DNA of 64,000 nucleotides from the NCBI RefSeq assembly GCF_020809045.1, contig NZ_CP078079.1, positions 3,348,001 through 3,412,000 on the forward strand, in the 5' to 3' direction. Source of the stretch: Pseudarthrobacter sp. L1SW (GTDB lineage: Bacteria > Actinomycetota > Actinomycetes > Actinomycetales > Micrococcaceae). The notes beneath the pieces are model-generated. The model saw only the letters and a list, made by a program, of their open reading frames with translations. It was not told the DNA's origin and searched no databases. The position numbers and the translations under genes were made by a program. This document shows, in pieces, positions 36,288 to 46,858 of the stretch; position 1 is the first letter of the stretch; each line of letters starts with the position of its first letter.

Positions 36288-37799
36288 ATGAACACCAAGA
36301 ACCCCCTCAAAGCCGACGCCAAAAAGCGCGGCAAGCGTCCCGCTTCCAGCCGGCCGGAGGATGAACGGCTTTCGGTCGGGAGCAGCTTCGCCTACGGATT
36401 CCAGCATGTCCTGACCATGTACGGTGGCATCATCGCCGTTCCGCTGATCGTCGGGCAGGCCGCCGGCCTCTCCCCCGCGGATATCGGCATCCTGGTTGCA
36501 GCAGCGCTCTTCATGGGCGGCCTTGCCACCCTGCTGCAGACCATCGGCGTGCCGTTCTTCGGCTCCCAACTCCCCCTGGTCCAGGGCGTCTCGTTCGCCA
36601 GCGTGGCCACGATGGTGGCGATCGTCAGCGGCGGCGGCGGGCTGCCGGCGGTCTTCGGGGCGGTGATGGTTTCCGCAGCAGTCGGCCTGCTGATCGCGCC
36701 GGTCTTTTCACAGATCGTCCGGTTCTTCCCTCCGGTGGTGACCGGCACCGTCATCACCACCATCGGCCTCACCCTCATGCCCGTCGCCGCCAACTGGGCG
36801 ATGGGCGGAAACCGGAGAGCCGAGAACTACGGGAGCACGGCCAACATCGGCCTCGCCGCCGTGACCCTCGCCCTGGTGCTGCTCCTGAGCAAGGTGGGCA
36901 GCGCCACCATTTCACGCCTGTCCATACTCCTGGCCATGGTTGGCGGCACCGTTGTCGCGGTCGCCACCGGCATGGCGGACTTCTCCAGGGTCGGCGACGG
37001 CCCGATCGCCGCTTTCCCCACCCCGTTCCATCTGGGCGCACCAACCTTTGAGATTGCCGCCATTATCTCCATGGTGATCGTGGTGCTGGTGATCCTGACC
37101 GAGACCATGGCGGACATCCTTGCCGTCGGCGAGATCGTGGGCACGCGCACAGACTCCAAGCGCATCGCGGCAGGGCTCCGCGCAGACATGGGCTCCAGCC
37201 TGCTCGCCCCGGTGTTCGGCTCGTTCACCCAGAGCGCGTTTGCACAGAACGTCGGCCTGGTGGCTGTCACCAAAATCAAAAGCCGCTACGTGGTGGCTGC
37301 CGGCGGGGTGATCCTGGTCCTGCTGGGCCTCCTGCCGGTCCTGGGCCGCGTGGTGGCGGCCGTTCCCACTGCCGTCCTGGGCGGCGCCGGCATTGTGCTC
37401 TTCGGCACCGTGGCCGCCAGCGGCATCAGGACCCTGGCCAAGGTGGAATACCGGAACAACATGAACCTGATCATTGTGGCGGCGTCAGTCGGGTTTGGCA
37501 TGATCCCCATCGCCGCTCCCACTTTCTACGACCAGTTCCCGTCCTGGTTCAGCACCATCTTCCACTCCGGCATCAGCTCGGCCGCGGTCATGGCCATCCT
37601 GCTGAACCTGCTGTTCAACCACCTCAAGGCGGGTAATTCCGAGAACCAGTCGGTGTTCGTGGCCGGCACCGGCCGGGTGGTCCGGGAGGAGGACCTGAAA
37701 TGCCTGGCCGACGGCGACCGCTTCGAGGGCGGCAAGCTGATCGACTGCGACGGCAAGGAAGTCCCGGTCCAGTCATCCGAAAAGGCGTCAGGGCATTAG
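36288..37799 (+). CDS. NCS2-family purine (xanthine/urate) permease
   Basis: This 503-residue protein has 12-14 predicted membrane helices from about residue 35 to 455. NCS2 markers are GFQHVLTMYGG near the N-terminus, the substrate-helix stretch ILTETMADILAVGE, and FGSFTQSAFAQNVG in the next core helix. It imports a purine base or urate by ion symport. Proximity to uricase and xdh supports xanthine/urate over uracil. It is convergent with the IclR gene, with ten bases between stops. Confidence 0.93.
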   Translation: MNTKNPLKADAKKRGKRPASSRPEDERLSVGSSFAYGFQHVLTMYGGIIAVPLIVGQAAGLSPADIGILVAAALFMGGLATLLQTIGVPFFGSQLPLVQGVSFASVATMVAIVSGGGGLPAVFGAVMVSAAVGLLIAPVFSQIVRFFPPVVTGTVITTIGLTLMPVAANWAMGGNRRAENYGSTANIGLAAVTLALVLLLSKVGSATISRLSILLAMVGGTVVAVATGMADFSRVGDGPIAAFPTPFHLGAPTFEIAAIISMVIVVLVILTETMADILAVGEIVGTRTDSKRIAAGLRADMGSSLLAPVFGSFTQSAFAQNVGLVAVTKIKSRYVVAAGGVILVLLGLLPVLGRVVAAVPTAVLGGAGIVLFGTVAASGIRTLAKVEYRNNMNLIIVAASVGFGMIPIAAPTFYDQFPSWFSTIFHSGISSAAVMAILLNLLFNHLKAGNSENQSVFVAGTGRVVREEDLKCLADGDRFEGGKLIDCDGKEVPVQSSEKASGH

Positions 37800-37809
37800 C
37801 ACGAAGGCC

Positions 37810-38565
37810 TCAGGTGCGGTTCATCTCCAGGGAGATGGCTTCGGCAGCCTCGCGGAGGATGGGCACGGCCTTATCGGCGAAGTGCTCATCCACGCGGGAC
37901 ACCGGCCCGGACACGGAAATGGCGGTGGGCGTGGGGGCATTCGGAACGGCCATGGCGAAGCAGCGCACGCCAAGCTCCTGCTCCTCCTCGTCAATCGCGT
38001 AACCGCGCTCACGGATGAGCTTGAGGTCTGCCAGGAGCTCGTCAATATCCCCGATGCTCTTGGCGGTGGGGGTTGGCATCCCGGCCCGGGCCACGATGCC
38101 GCGGACGGCGTCGTCATCGAGCTGGGCCAGGATGGCCTTGCCGACGCCGGTGGCATGGGTATGGGCGCGCCGGCCCACCTCGGTGAACATGCGCATGGAG
38201 TGGAGGGACGGCACCTGTGCCACGTAGATGACCATGTCCGAATCCAGCACCGCCATGTTCGAGGTCTCCCCCAGCCGGTCCACCAGGGTCTTCAGCTGGG
38301 GGCGGGCCACGGCACCAAGCTGCTTGTTGGCTCCCTCGCCGAGCCGGATGAGCCGCGGGCCCAGCGCGTACCGCCGGTTGGGGAGCTGGCGGATATAGCC
38401 AAGGGACACCAGCGTCCGCAGGAGCCTGTGGATGGTGGGCAAGGGCAGGTCCGTGGACGAGGAAAGCTCGCTGAGCGTGACGTCGCCCCCGGCGTCCGTG
38501 ACGAGCTCCAGCAGTTCGAACACACGCTCCACCGACTGCACGCCGCCCGAGGTTTTCTCTGCCAT
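37810..38565 (-). CDS. IclR-family regulator (AllR/glyoxylate-type candidate)
   Basis: This 251-residue protein has an N-terminal winged HTH (VTLSELSSSTDLPLPTIHRLLRTL) and a C-terminal IclR effector-binding domain (HATGVGKAILAQL, ERGYAIDEEEQELGVRC). I start at MAEKTSGG with GGAG upstream. It lies between the uricase-permease and malate synthase operons, and IclR proteins of this context (AllR, IclR) respond to glyoxylate or allantoin, so control of the adjacent operon is likely. The divergent promoter about 130 bases away contains an AT-rich palindrome. Confidence 0.88.
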   Translation of the reverse strand: MAEKTSGGVQSVERVFELLELVTDAGGDVTLSELSSSTDLPLPTIHRLLRTLVSLGYIRQLPNRRYALGPRLIRLGEGANKQLGAVARPQLKTLVDRLGETSNMAVLDSDMVIYVAQVPSLHSMRMFTEVGRRAHTHATGVGKAILAQLDDDAVRGIVARAGMPTPTAKSIGDIDELLADLKLIRERGYAIDEEEQELGVRCFAMAVPNAPTPTAISVSGPVSRVDEHFADKAVPILREAAEAISLEMNRT

Positions 38566-38693
38566 TCCGTTGTCTCCTACGGCTCTGATTCCGACAACTC
38601 TTATCCGCATCGTGAAATGAGCTGCTTAGAACACCCAAGATACAGCACGGCCGGCTGACGCTGCGAGGCGCCACGTGGCGGGCCGAGGCGCGC

Positions 38694-38722
38694 TTGTTAT
38701 TCCATTATCCAGATAATAATAT
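38694..38722 (+). promoter_or_regulatory. Malic enzyme operon promoter with embedded palindromic operator
   Basis: TTGTTA (38694-38699) and TAATAT (38717-38722) are a good sigma-A pair with exactly 17 bases between. Inside the spacer lies the palindrome ATTAT-CCAG-ATAAT (38704-38717), strikingly AT-rich in this genome. A repressor bound there would block RNA polymerase. The adjacent IclR protein is the obvious candidate. The first ATG is about 60 bases downstream with a GGAGGAG site. Confidence 0.65.
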
Positions 38723-38784
38723 CCATAATACGAGAAACCTTGAGACTAAACCGGCCCGCACAAGGCCCAACAGGAGGAGATTCA

Positions 38785-40209
<1,425 letters not shown>

Positions 40210-40246
40210 CTCACTGACTGACTTCAGCACAAGGAAAGGACCAGAA

Positions 40247-41845
40247 ATGGCCATCACCGCCACAGACCCCCGGCCCATGGACCGCGCGGAGGAAATCCTC
40301 ACCACCGAGGCGCTGGCCTTCGTGGAGGAGCTGCACAGCCGCTTCGCCGGCACCCGCAACGAACTCCTGGCCGCCCGCTCCGCCAAGCGGCAACGCGTCG
40401 CGGACACCGGCAGGCTGGACTTCCTGCCCGAGACACAGGACGTGCGCGACGGCGACTGGCAGGTTGCGCCGGCGCCGGCGGCTTTGCAGGACCGCCGGGT
40501 GGAAATGACCGGGCCGGCGGCCCCGGCAAAAATGGCCATCAATGCGTTGAACTCCGGTGCCAAGGTGTGGCTCGCGGACCTTGAGGATGCCAGCACCCCC
40601 ACCTGGCGCAACGTCGTCGAATCCATCCTGAACCTTCGCGACGCCGCCCGCGGCACCCTCAGCTACACCTCGGACGAGGGTAAGGAGTACAGCCTCCGCA
40701 CCGACGCCCCGCTCGCCGTCGTGGTTGCCCGCCCCCGCGGCTGGCACCTGCCGGAAAAGCACCTGCTCATCAACGGCGAACGTGCCGTGGGCGCGCTGGT
40801 GGACTTCGGCCTGCACTTCTTCCACGTGGCCAAACAGCTGGTGGAGAACGGACAAGGCCCCTACTACTACCTGCCCAAAATGGAGGGTTACCTTGAGGCA
40901 CGACTGTGGAACGAGGTCTTCGTCTTCGCCCAGGATTACCTGGGACTGCCGCAGGGCACCATCCGCGCCACTGTGCTGATCGAAACCATTCCGGCGGCCT
41001 TTGAAATGGATGAGATCCTCTACGAGCTGCGGGACCACGCCTCCGGGCTCAATGCCGGGCGCTGGGACTACCTGTTCAGCATCATCAAGTACTTCCGGGA
41101 CGCCGGCGGGGAGTTTGTCCTCCCGGACCGGGCCTCCGTGGCCATGACGGCCCCGTTCATGCGCGCCTACACCGAACTGCTGGTCAAGACCTGCCACAAG
41201 CGCGGCGCCTTCGCCATGGGCGGGATGGCCGCCGTCATCCCCAATCGCCGCCACCCGGAGGTCACGGAGGCTGCGTTTGAAAAGGTCCGGGCGGACAAGA
41301 CCCGGGAGGCGAACGACGGTTTCGACGGTTCCTGGGTGGCACACCCGGACCTGGTTCCGACCTGCCGCGAGGTCTTTGACGCAGTGCTCGGCAACAGGCC
41401 GAACCAGCTGGACAAGCAGCGCCCGGAGGTTTCCGTGACGGCGGAACAGCTGCTGGACGTGGCCTCCGCCCAGGGCCAGGTCACCGAGTCCGGGCTGCGG
41501 CTGAACCTCTACGTGGCCGTTGCCTACACGGCGGTGTGGCTGTCCGGGAACGGCGCCGTGGCCATCCACAACCTGATGGAGGACGCCGCCACGGCGGAGA
41601 TCTCCCGCTCGCAGGTGTGGCAGCAGATCCGCAACAAGTTCGTCCTGGCGGACACCGGCAACACCGTCACCCGCGAACTGGTCGAACGCATCCTCAGCGA
41701 AGAAACCGAGCGGCTACGCACCGAGGTCGGCGACGAAGCCTTCCGCCGCTACTACAAGCCGGCCAGCGAACTGATCGCGGAGATCTGCCTCTCCGAGGAC
41801 TACACGGACTTCCTCACCATCCCGGCCTACGAACTGGTGGACTGA
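40247..41845 (+). CDS. aceB: Malate synthase A
   Basis: This 532-residue type A malate synthase condenses glyoxylate with acetyl-CoA. Typical parts are [56 protein letters not shown] and GGMAAVIP. The RBS AAGGAAAGGA precedes ATG 40247. No isocitrate lyase gene is in the window, so here it most likely consumes glyoxylate from ureide breakdown rather than from the glyoxylate shunt. DUF6986 follows after three bases. Confidence 0.95.
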   Translation: MAITATDPRPMDRAEEILTTEALAFVEELHSRFAGTRNELLAARSAKRQRVADTGRLDFLPETQDVRDGDWQVAPAPAALQDRRVEMTGPAAPAKMAINALNSGAKVWLADLEDASTPTWRNVVESILNLRDAARGTLSYTSDEGKEYSLRTDAPLAVVVARPRGWHLPEKHLLINGERAVGALVDFGLHFFHVAKQLVENGQGPYYYLPKMEGYLEARLWNEVFVFAQDYLGLPQGTIRATVLIETIPAAFEMDEILYELRDHASGLNAGRWDYLFSIIKYFRDAGGEFVLPDRASVAMTAPFMRAYTELLVKTCHKRGAFAMGGMAAVIPNRRHPEVTEAAFEKVRADKTREANDGFDGSWVAHPDLVPTCREVFDAVLGNRPNQLDKQRPEVSVTAEQLLDVASAQGQVTESGLRLNLYVAVAYTAVWLSGNGAVAIHNLMEDAATAEISRSQVWQQIRNKFVLADTGNTVTRELVERILSEETERLRTEVGDEAFRRYYKPASELIAEICLSEDYTDFLTIPAYELVD

Positions 41846-41848
41846 GGC

Positions 41849-43123
41849 ATGGCATCACCCAAGCCCTCGCTCTCCGCAGGGGACCTCGCACACATCGACG
41901 TCCAGCTGGCCGCCACCGACCGCCTGCTGGAACGGAACTACCCGGGCGACGACGGCTCCCGCCAGCCCGTCCACACGGTGTACGTCCCCGCGGACCTTTT
42001 TACGGCGTCGTTCGCTGCCGACTGGGGCGCCGAGGCGCTGGCGACGGCGGAGGCCCACGGGGGCCTAGAAGAGCTCGGGGCGCTGCTTGGCCAGGACGCC
42101 GCACTAGCCGGGGCCGTGGCCCCGCGCGTCGCGGCCAAGCTTTCCAGTGAACCCATCGAGGACCTGCGGCTCGATTTCGAGGACGGGTTCGGGGACAGGG
42201 GCGACGACGCCGAGGACGCCGCCGCCGTTGCCGCGGCTTCCGCGGTGGCCAAGGCAGTCGCTGCCGGGTCAGCACCCCCGTTCATCGGCATCCGGTTCAA
42301 GTGCTTCGAAGCAGCCACGCGGGTCCGCGGGCTGCGTACCCTGGACCTGTTTGTGTCCGGCCTGGCCTCGGCCGGTGAACTCCCCGAAGGGCTGGTCCTG
42401 ACCCTGCCCAAGGTGACCACCGTAGCGCAGGTGCAAGCGATGGACTACGCCGTGTCCCGGCTGGAGGAAGTGCACTCGCTTCCCGCCGGACGGCTCCGGT
42501 TCGAGGTGCAGGTGGAAACCCCGCAGCTCATCCTGGGGCCGGACGGCACGTCGCCGGTGGCACAGCTGCCGCACGCTGTTCCGGGCCGGATCAGCGGCCT
42601 GCACTACGGCACGTACGACTACTCCGCGTCGCTGCAGATTTCGGCCGAGTACCAGTCCATGGAACACCCGGTGGCCGACTTCGCCAAGGAAGTCATGCAG
42701 CTGGCCGTTGCCGGCACCGGCATCCGCCTCTCCGACGGGTCCACCAACATCATCCCCGTGGGCGACAACGTGGAGAATGCCTGGCAGCTGCACGGCAGGC
42801 TTGTCCGGCGTTCCCTGGAGCGGGGTTTCTACCAGGGCTGGGACCTGCACCCCGCCCAGCTGCCCAGCCGTTTCACGGCCACCTACGCCTTCTACCGGCA
42901 GGGGCTGCCCGCGGCCGCTGCACGGCTGCGGAACTACGTGGAACAGACCACAGGCGGCGTGATGGACGAACCCGCCACGGCCCGCGCCCTGGCCGCGTTC
43001 GTCCTGCGCGGCGTCCAGTGCGGCGCCGTCGGTGCGGATGAAGTCCAGGCGCTTGCCGCCGTCGGAATTCCGCAGCTCACTGCACTGGCCCACCCGCGGC
43101 TCGCCACCACTTCCAACTCCTAG
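41849..43123 (+). CDS. DUF6986 protein, HpcH/HpaI/citrate-lyase-like barrel
   Basis: This 424-residue protein resembles the CitE/HpcH aldolase superfamily. It has an acidic LRLDFEDGFGDRGDD, probable metal ligands in VQVETPQLIL and the later barrel strand GLHYGTYDYSA, and GWDLHPAQLPSRF near the end. No function is established for DUF6986. It starts three bases after malate synthase and 16 bases before ureidoglycine aminohydrolase, so it should act on a glyoxylate- or ureide-related intermediate. An aldol or ester-cleaving role is inference. Confidence 0.8.
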   Translation: MASPKPSLSAGDLAHIDVQLAATDRLLERNYPGDDGSRQPVHTVYVPADLFTASFAADWGAEALATAEAHGGLEELGALLGQDAALAGAVAPRVAAKLSSEPIEDLRLDFEDGFGDRGDDAEDAAAVAAASAVAKAVAAGSAPPFIGIRFKCFEAATRVRGLRTLDLFVSGLASAGELPEGLVLTLPKVTTVAQVQAMDYAVSRLEEVHSLPAGRLRFEVQVETPQLILGPDGTSPVAQLPHAVPGRISGLHYGTYDYSASLQISAEYQSMEHPVADFAKEVMQLAVAGTGIRLSDGSTNIIPVGDNVENAWQLHGRLVRRSLERGFYQGWDLHPAQLPSRFTATYAFYRQGLPAAAARLRNYVEQTTGGVMDEPATARALAAFVLRGVQCGAVGADEVQALAAVGIPQLTALAHPRLATTSNS

Positions 43124-43139
43124 ATAAGGATCTCTCTTC

Positions 43140-43952
43140 ATGGGCAAGTACTACTCCCCCACCGGCGGCCTGCCGCCGCAGACGCACCTGACCACCGAGC
43201 GGGCCATCGTGACCGAGGCGTACACGGTGATCCCGAAGGGCGTGATGACGGACATCGTGACGTCCAACCTGCCGGGCTTTTCGAACACCCGCTCCTGGAT
43301 CATCGCCCGCCCCATCTCGGGCTTCGCCACCACGTTCTCGCAGTTGATCGTGGAGATCGGCCCGGGCGGCGGCGCCCCCAGGGCAGAGTTCGAGGCCGGC
43401 GTCGAAGGCGTTATCTTCGTGACCCGCGGCAAGGTCAACCTCACGCTCGACGGCGAACTGCACCGGCTGGAGGAGGGCGGCTACGCCTACCTTGCGGCAG
43501 GGTCCAACTGGGGCCTGGAAAACGTCTCGGCTGACATCGTGTCCTTCCACTGGATCCGCAAGGCCTACGAGCGCCTCGAAGGGTACGAGGCCAAGTCCTT
43601 CGTCACCAGCGACGCCGAAGTGGAGCCGCGCGAGATGCCGGACACCAACGGCGCCTGGAAGACCACCCGCTTTGCGGACCCCAACGACCTGGCACACGAC
43701 ATGCACGTCAACATCGTTACGTTCCAGCCCGGCGGCGTGATCCCGTTCCCGGAAACCCATGTGATGGAGCACGGCCTGTACGTCCTTGAGGGCAAGGCCA
43801 TGTACCTGCTGAACAACGACTGGGTGGAGGTGGAGGCCGGCGACTTTATGTGGCTGCGCGCGTTCTGCCCCCAGGCCTGCTACGCCGGGGGCCCGGGCCA
43901 GTTCCGCTACCTGCTGTACAAGGACGTGAACCGCCAGGTGCGCCTCACCTAA
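43140..43952 (+). CDS. (S)-ureidoglycine aminohydrolase (bicupin)
   Basis: This 270-residue protein with two cupin domains begins MGKYYSPTGGLPPQTHL. The C-terminal cupin carries the metal-site pattern PFPETHVMEHGLYVLEGKAMYLLNNDWVEV in overlapping segments, as in plant UGLYAH and E. coli AllE. It converts (S)-ureidoglycine to ureidoglycolate and ammonia. It is the last gene of the malic enzyme-malate synthase-DUF6986 operon and ends at a strong hairpin. Its presence means allantoate is degraded through ureidoglycine in this organism. Confidence 0.92.
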   Translation: MGKYYSPTGGLPPQTHLTTERAIVTEAYTVIPKGVMTDIVTSNLPGFSNTRSWIIARPISGFATTFSQLIVEIGPGGGAPRAEFEAGVEGVIFVTRGKVNLTLDGELHRLEEGGYAYLAAGSNWGLENVSADIVSFHWIRKAYERLEGYEAKSFVTSDAEVEPREMPDTNGAWKTTRFADPNDLAHDMHVNIVTFQPGGVIPFPETHVMEHGLYVLEGKAMYLLNNDWVEVEAGDFMWLRAFCPQACYAGGPGQFRYLLYKDVNRQVRLT

Positions 43953-43965
43953 TCCCCCGCCCGTC

Positions 43966-44035
43966 CCCCCAACTAGGTAGCGCCAAGTGTCGTTTTGAGG
44001 CTCCAAAACGACACTTAGCGCTACCTAGTTGGGGG
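43966..44035. terminator. Very long hairpin (32-bp arms), bidirectional terminator-like element
   Basis: The left arm 43966-43997 and right arm 44004-44035 pair over 32 positions with one mismatch, around a six-base loop. The arms contain AACTAGGTAGCGC and AAGTGTCGTTTTG. The plus-strand copy is followed by AAAAT and the minus-strand copy begins from the same A-run, giving a U-tract in that direction. It ends the ureide operon and lies 12 bases before the next ATG. Confidence 0.85.
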
Positions 44036-44047
44036 AAAATTGGTGGC

Positions 44048-45199
44048 ATGGGCACACGCCGGGGTGGCACGTGGACGCGGGTCACGGCTGGCCTGTGCGC
44101 AATCCTGCTGGCGGCGTCCATGACCGCCTGCACCTCGGAGCCGCGACCTCCGGAGCCTGAGCCGGACAAGCCTGCCGCGTTCGCAATCCTGGAAGACTTC
44201 AGTGCCCGGATGCTGGCGGAAGGCGCTCCCGCGGTCCTGGTCGCCGTCCGCAGCCGGGGCGCCACCTGGACGCACGCTGCCGGCGTCCGGAACCTGGAAT
44301 CCGGCGAGCCGGCAACGGTTTCAGATCCTGTCCGCATAGGCGGCATCACGGAATCCTTCATCGCGGTCTCGGTGATGAAGCTGGCGGCGGAGGGCAAGCT
44401 TGAGCTGGACGCCGAGGTAAACCGCTATCTCCCCGAGTTCGGCACCGTCCTCCATCCTCCCGGCCCTGTGACTGTCCGCCAGCTCCTGACGCACGAATCC
44501 GCGCTTCCCGACTTTTCCGTTCCCCTGCTGGCGTCCGGGAATTGGGCGGAGACCATGAACCGGCCGCTCAGCCTCGAACAGCAGCTGGCCCTGGCCGCCA
44601 CCGTGCCGTGGAACGCCCGGCTGGCACGGATCTTTGACTATTCCCGCTCGAACTATGCAGCGCTTGCCCTCATTGTTGAGCGGCTCCGCGGCGAGGGGAT
44701 CGGGCAGGTCCTCGCCGAGGACACGGCCGCACCCCTGGGCCTGGCGAAGACCCGGCTTGGCGGCCCGACGCCGGCGGGCATGGTCCACGGCTATGTCACC
44801 TTTGAAGGCAGGCGCACCGACGTGAGCATGCCGGCATGGCAGGCGGAGTCCCCCTCAAGCGGCGCCCTGTCCACTGTGGAGGAAGTGAACAGTTTCTACG
44901 CCGCCCTGCTGGAGGGCAGGCTACTCCCACCGGACAGCGTGACCGCCATGAAGGGCGGCTACTCGCAGTACTACGGTTTTGCCCTGCGGCGCTGGAACAA
45001 CACCTGCAACAACCGCTTCTACTATGGCCTTCCCGGTGACACCGACGGCTACGGCATGGTCGCCATGACCAGCGAGGACGGCCGCAGCCAACTTGCGCTG
45101 GCCGTGGCATACCCTCCCGCACCGCCCACCCTCGAACTCAACCCACTGATCTTTGAGATGCAGGACGTCGCACAGGAGGCCCTCAACACGCTGTGCTGA
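44048..45199 (+). CDS. Serine beta-lactamase-like lipoprotein, catalytic residues missing
   Basis: This 383-residue protein has a lipoprotein-type signal with Cys28 (SMTAC). The body has the class C beta-lactamase/S12 fold: VRIGGITESF, LLTHESALPDF, then YSRSNYAALALIVERL. The usual nucleophile box S-x-x-K reads G99-I-T-E102, so both Ser and Lys are replaced. The third box (HTG) reads LPGDTDGYG. It is therefore probably a non-catalytic binding or sensing protein at the cell surface. The start is the ATG just after the long hairpin. Confidence 0.8.
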   Translation: MGTRRGGTWTRVTAGLCAILLAASMTACTSEPRPPEPEPDKPAAFAILEDFSARMLAEGAPAVLVAVRSRGATWTHAAGVRNLESGEPATVSDPVRIGGITESFIAVSVMKLAAEGKLELDAEVNRYLPEFGTVLHPPGPVTVRQLLTHESALPDFSVPLLASGNWAETMNRPLSLEQQLALAATVPWNARLARIFDYSRSNYAALALIVERLRGEGIGQVLAEDTAAPLGLAKTRLGGPTPAGMVHGYVTFEGRRTDVSMPAWQAESPSSGALSTVEEVNSFYAALLEGRLLPPDSVTAMKGGYSQYYGFALRRWNNTCNNRFYYGLPGDTDGYGMVAMTSEDGRSQLALAVAYPPAPPTLELNPLIFEMQDVAQEALNTLC

Positions 45200-45229
45200 G
45201 GGCCTCCCGCTGGAAGCTTTCCGGGGACA

Positions 45230-46411
45230 TCAGGCTCCGGGATTCAGGACCACCTTGATGCAGCCGTCCTCTTTCTTCTGGAACTTCTCGTACAGGGCCG
45301 GCGCGCCCTCCAGGCCCGAGCGGTGGGTGACCAGGTCCATCACACCCAGCGGATCGGCGTCGTCCTCCACCAGCGGCAGGATGTCATCAGTCCAGCGCCG
45401 GACGTTGCACTGCCCCATCCGCACCTGGATCTGCTTGTCGAACATGGTCAGCAGGGGCATCGGGCTGGCCTGGCCGCCATACACGCCGCTCAGGGACAGG
45501 GTCCCGCCGCGCCGTACGGCGTCGATGGATGTGTGGAGCGCAGCGAGTTTGTCCAGGCCCGCGGTCTCCATCGCTTTCTGGGCCAGCTTGTCCGGCAGGA
45601 GGCCCAGCGCCTGGTGGGCGAAGCCGGCCACCGGGGAACCATGGGCTTCCATTCCGACGGCGTCAATCACCGCGTCCGCGCCCCTTCCGGCCGTCCTCTC
45701 CCGCAGTTCGTCCGCCACGCCCTTGGTGTAATCAAGGGTTTCCACCCCGTGCCGGGCGGCCATCTCCCGACGCTCCGGGACCGGATCCACGCCGATGACC
45801 CGCAGGCCCCGCTGGACGCCGATCCGGCTGGCGAACTGTCCCACGGGGCCCAGTCCGAACACCGCCAGGGTGCCTCCCGGCCGGACGTCCGCGTATTCCA
45901 CCCCCTGCCAGGCTGTGGGCAGAATGTCCGAGAGGAAAAGGTAGCGCTCATCCGGCAGTTCCGTTCCCACCTTCACTGGCCCGTAGTCCGCGTGCGGTAC
46001 GCGCAGGTATTCTGCCTGGCCGCCGGGAACCGAACCGTAAAGCTCCGAGAAGCCGAAGAGCGCGGCGCCGGAACCCTTGCTCTTGACCTGCGTGGTTTCA
46101 CACTGCGACTGCAGCCCCTGGCTGCACATAAAGCAGTGGCCGCAGGAGATGTTGAAGGGAACCACCACCCTGTCGCCCTTGCGGAGGTTGGTGACGGCGC
46201 TTCCCACCTCTTCCACGATGCCCATCGGTTCATGGCCGATCACGTCACCCTTGTGCATGTATGCGCCCAGCACCTCGTACAGGTGCAGGTCGGATCCGCA
46301 GATGGCCGTAGAGGTGATCCGCACGATGGCGTCCGTCGGCTCCTGGATCACGGGGTCCGGTACTTCTTCCACGCTTACCGAGCGTTTTCCTTGCCATGTC
46401 AGTGCTTTCAC
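45230..46411 (-). CDS. Zinc-dependent alcohol dehydrogenase (FDH-like MDR family)
   Basis: This 393-residue medium-chain dehydrogenase has catalytic zinc ligands in ICGSDLH and GHEPMGIVEEVG. A structural-zinc-like cluster CGHCFMCSQGLQSQC and the nucleotide-binding GLGPVGQFAS are present. The length and insertions resemble glutathione-independent formaldehyde dehydrogenase-like proteins; the actual substrate is not shown. The gene is monocistronic, convergent with the beta-lactamase-like gene. Confidence 0.9.
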   Translation of the reverse strand: MKALTWQGKRSVSVEEVPDPVIQEPTDAIVRITSTAICGSDLHLYEVLGAYMHKGDVIGHEPMGIVEEVGSAVTNLRKGDRVVVPFNISCGHCFMCSQGLQSQCETTQVKSKGSGAALFGFSELYGSVPGGQAEYLRVPHADYGPVKVGTELPDERYLFLSDILPTAWQGVEYADVRPGGTLAVFGLGPVGQFASRIGVQRGLRVIGVDPVPERREMAARHGVETLDYTKGVADELRERTAGRGADAVIDAVGMEAHGSPVAGFAHQALGLLPDKLAQKAMETAGLDKLAALHTSIDAVRRGGTLSLSGVYGGQASPMPLLTMFDKQIQVRMGQCNVRRWTDDILPLVEDDADPLGVMDLVTHRSGLEGAPALYEKFQKKEDGCIKVVLNPGA

Positions 46412-46488
46412 AATTCGCCTTTCTGGAGGTTTTGCCTTCAGTCCGGGCTGGAGCCCATCACTCGACCGTATCGACTTCAGCGGAAAAA

Positions 46489-46506
46489 AGTAAGCAGGCT
46501 GACTAA
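46489..46506 (+). promoter_or_regulatory. AGTAAG-N4-CT-ACTAA motif upstream of the 82-aa gene
   Basis: AGTAAG-CAGG-CTGACTAA is a near palindrome (AGTAAG against CTGACT, one mismatch), 75 bases upstream of the 46582 start. The same motif occurs upstream of the YegP-like gene at 47915-47931. A shared regulator or alternative sigma factor is possible. Confidence 0.4.
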
Positions 46507-46581
46507 ATACTTGCTGTCCCAGCCCCGGGCTTCTAGCGTTGGAAGGGCCAGCTCCGCAGCTACGTGTGAAAGAGGAACGCC

Positions 46582-46830
46582 ATGACGCTTTACCAGCCGG
46601 AACCCGTTGAGATCTCCACCCGCATTCGGCCCGGGGAATGGACGGAAGCCAGCCTGGAGGAGCTTGTGGGCACCTACCGGACCCGCATCATGGAGATGGG
46701 TGCCAACATGGCGGAAGTGCGTACGGACATTGAGCGGCACGACGACGGTTCGGTCCGGGTGGCGGTGGTGTGGGACAAGCCCGCGAATGCGGGCGATGAG
46801 GACGCCGTGACGGGCGGCCAGGCGCTGTAG
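46582..46830 (+). CDS. Hypothetical protein (82 aa)
   Basis: This small acidic soluble protein has no family I recognise. It reads as one compact domain, with an amphipathic central helix (EELVGTYRTRIMEMGANMAEV) and a C-terminal strand VRVAVVWDKP. The ATG has AGAGGAA upstream and the codon use is typical of the flanks, so I consider it real. A near-palindromic motif lies 75 bases upstream. It is convergent with the HAD gene. Its function is unknown. Confidence 0.7.
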   Translation: MTLYQPEPVEISTRIRPGEWTEASLEELVGTYRTRIMEMGANMAEVRTDIERHDDGSVRVAVVWDKPANAGDEDAVTGGQAL

Positions 46831-46858
46831 TCGGACGGTGCGGGCAGGCTTCAAGGGT

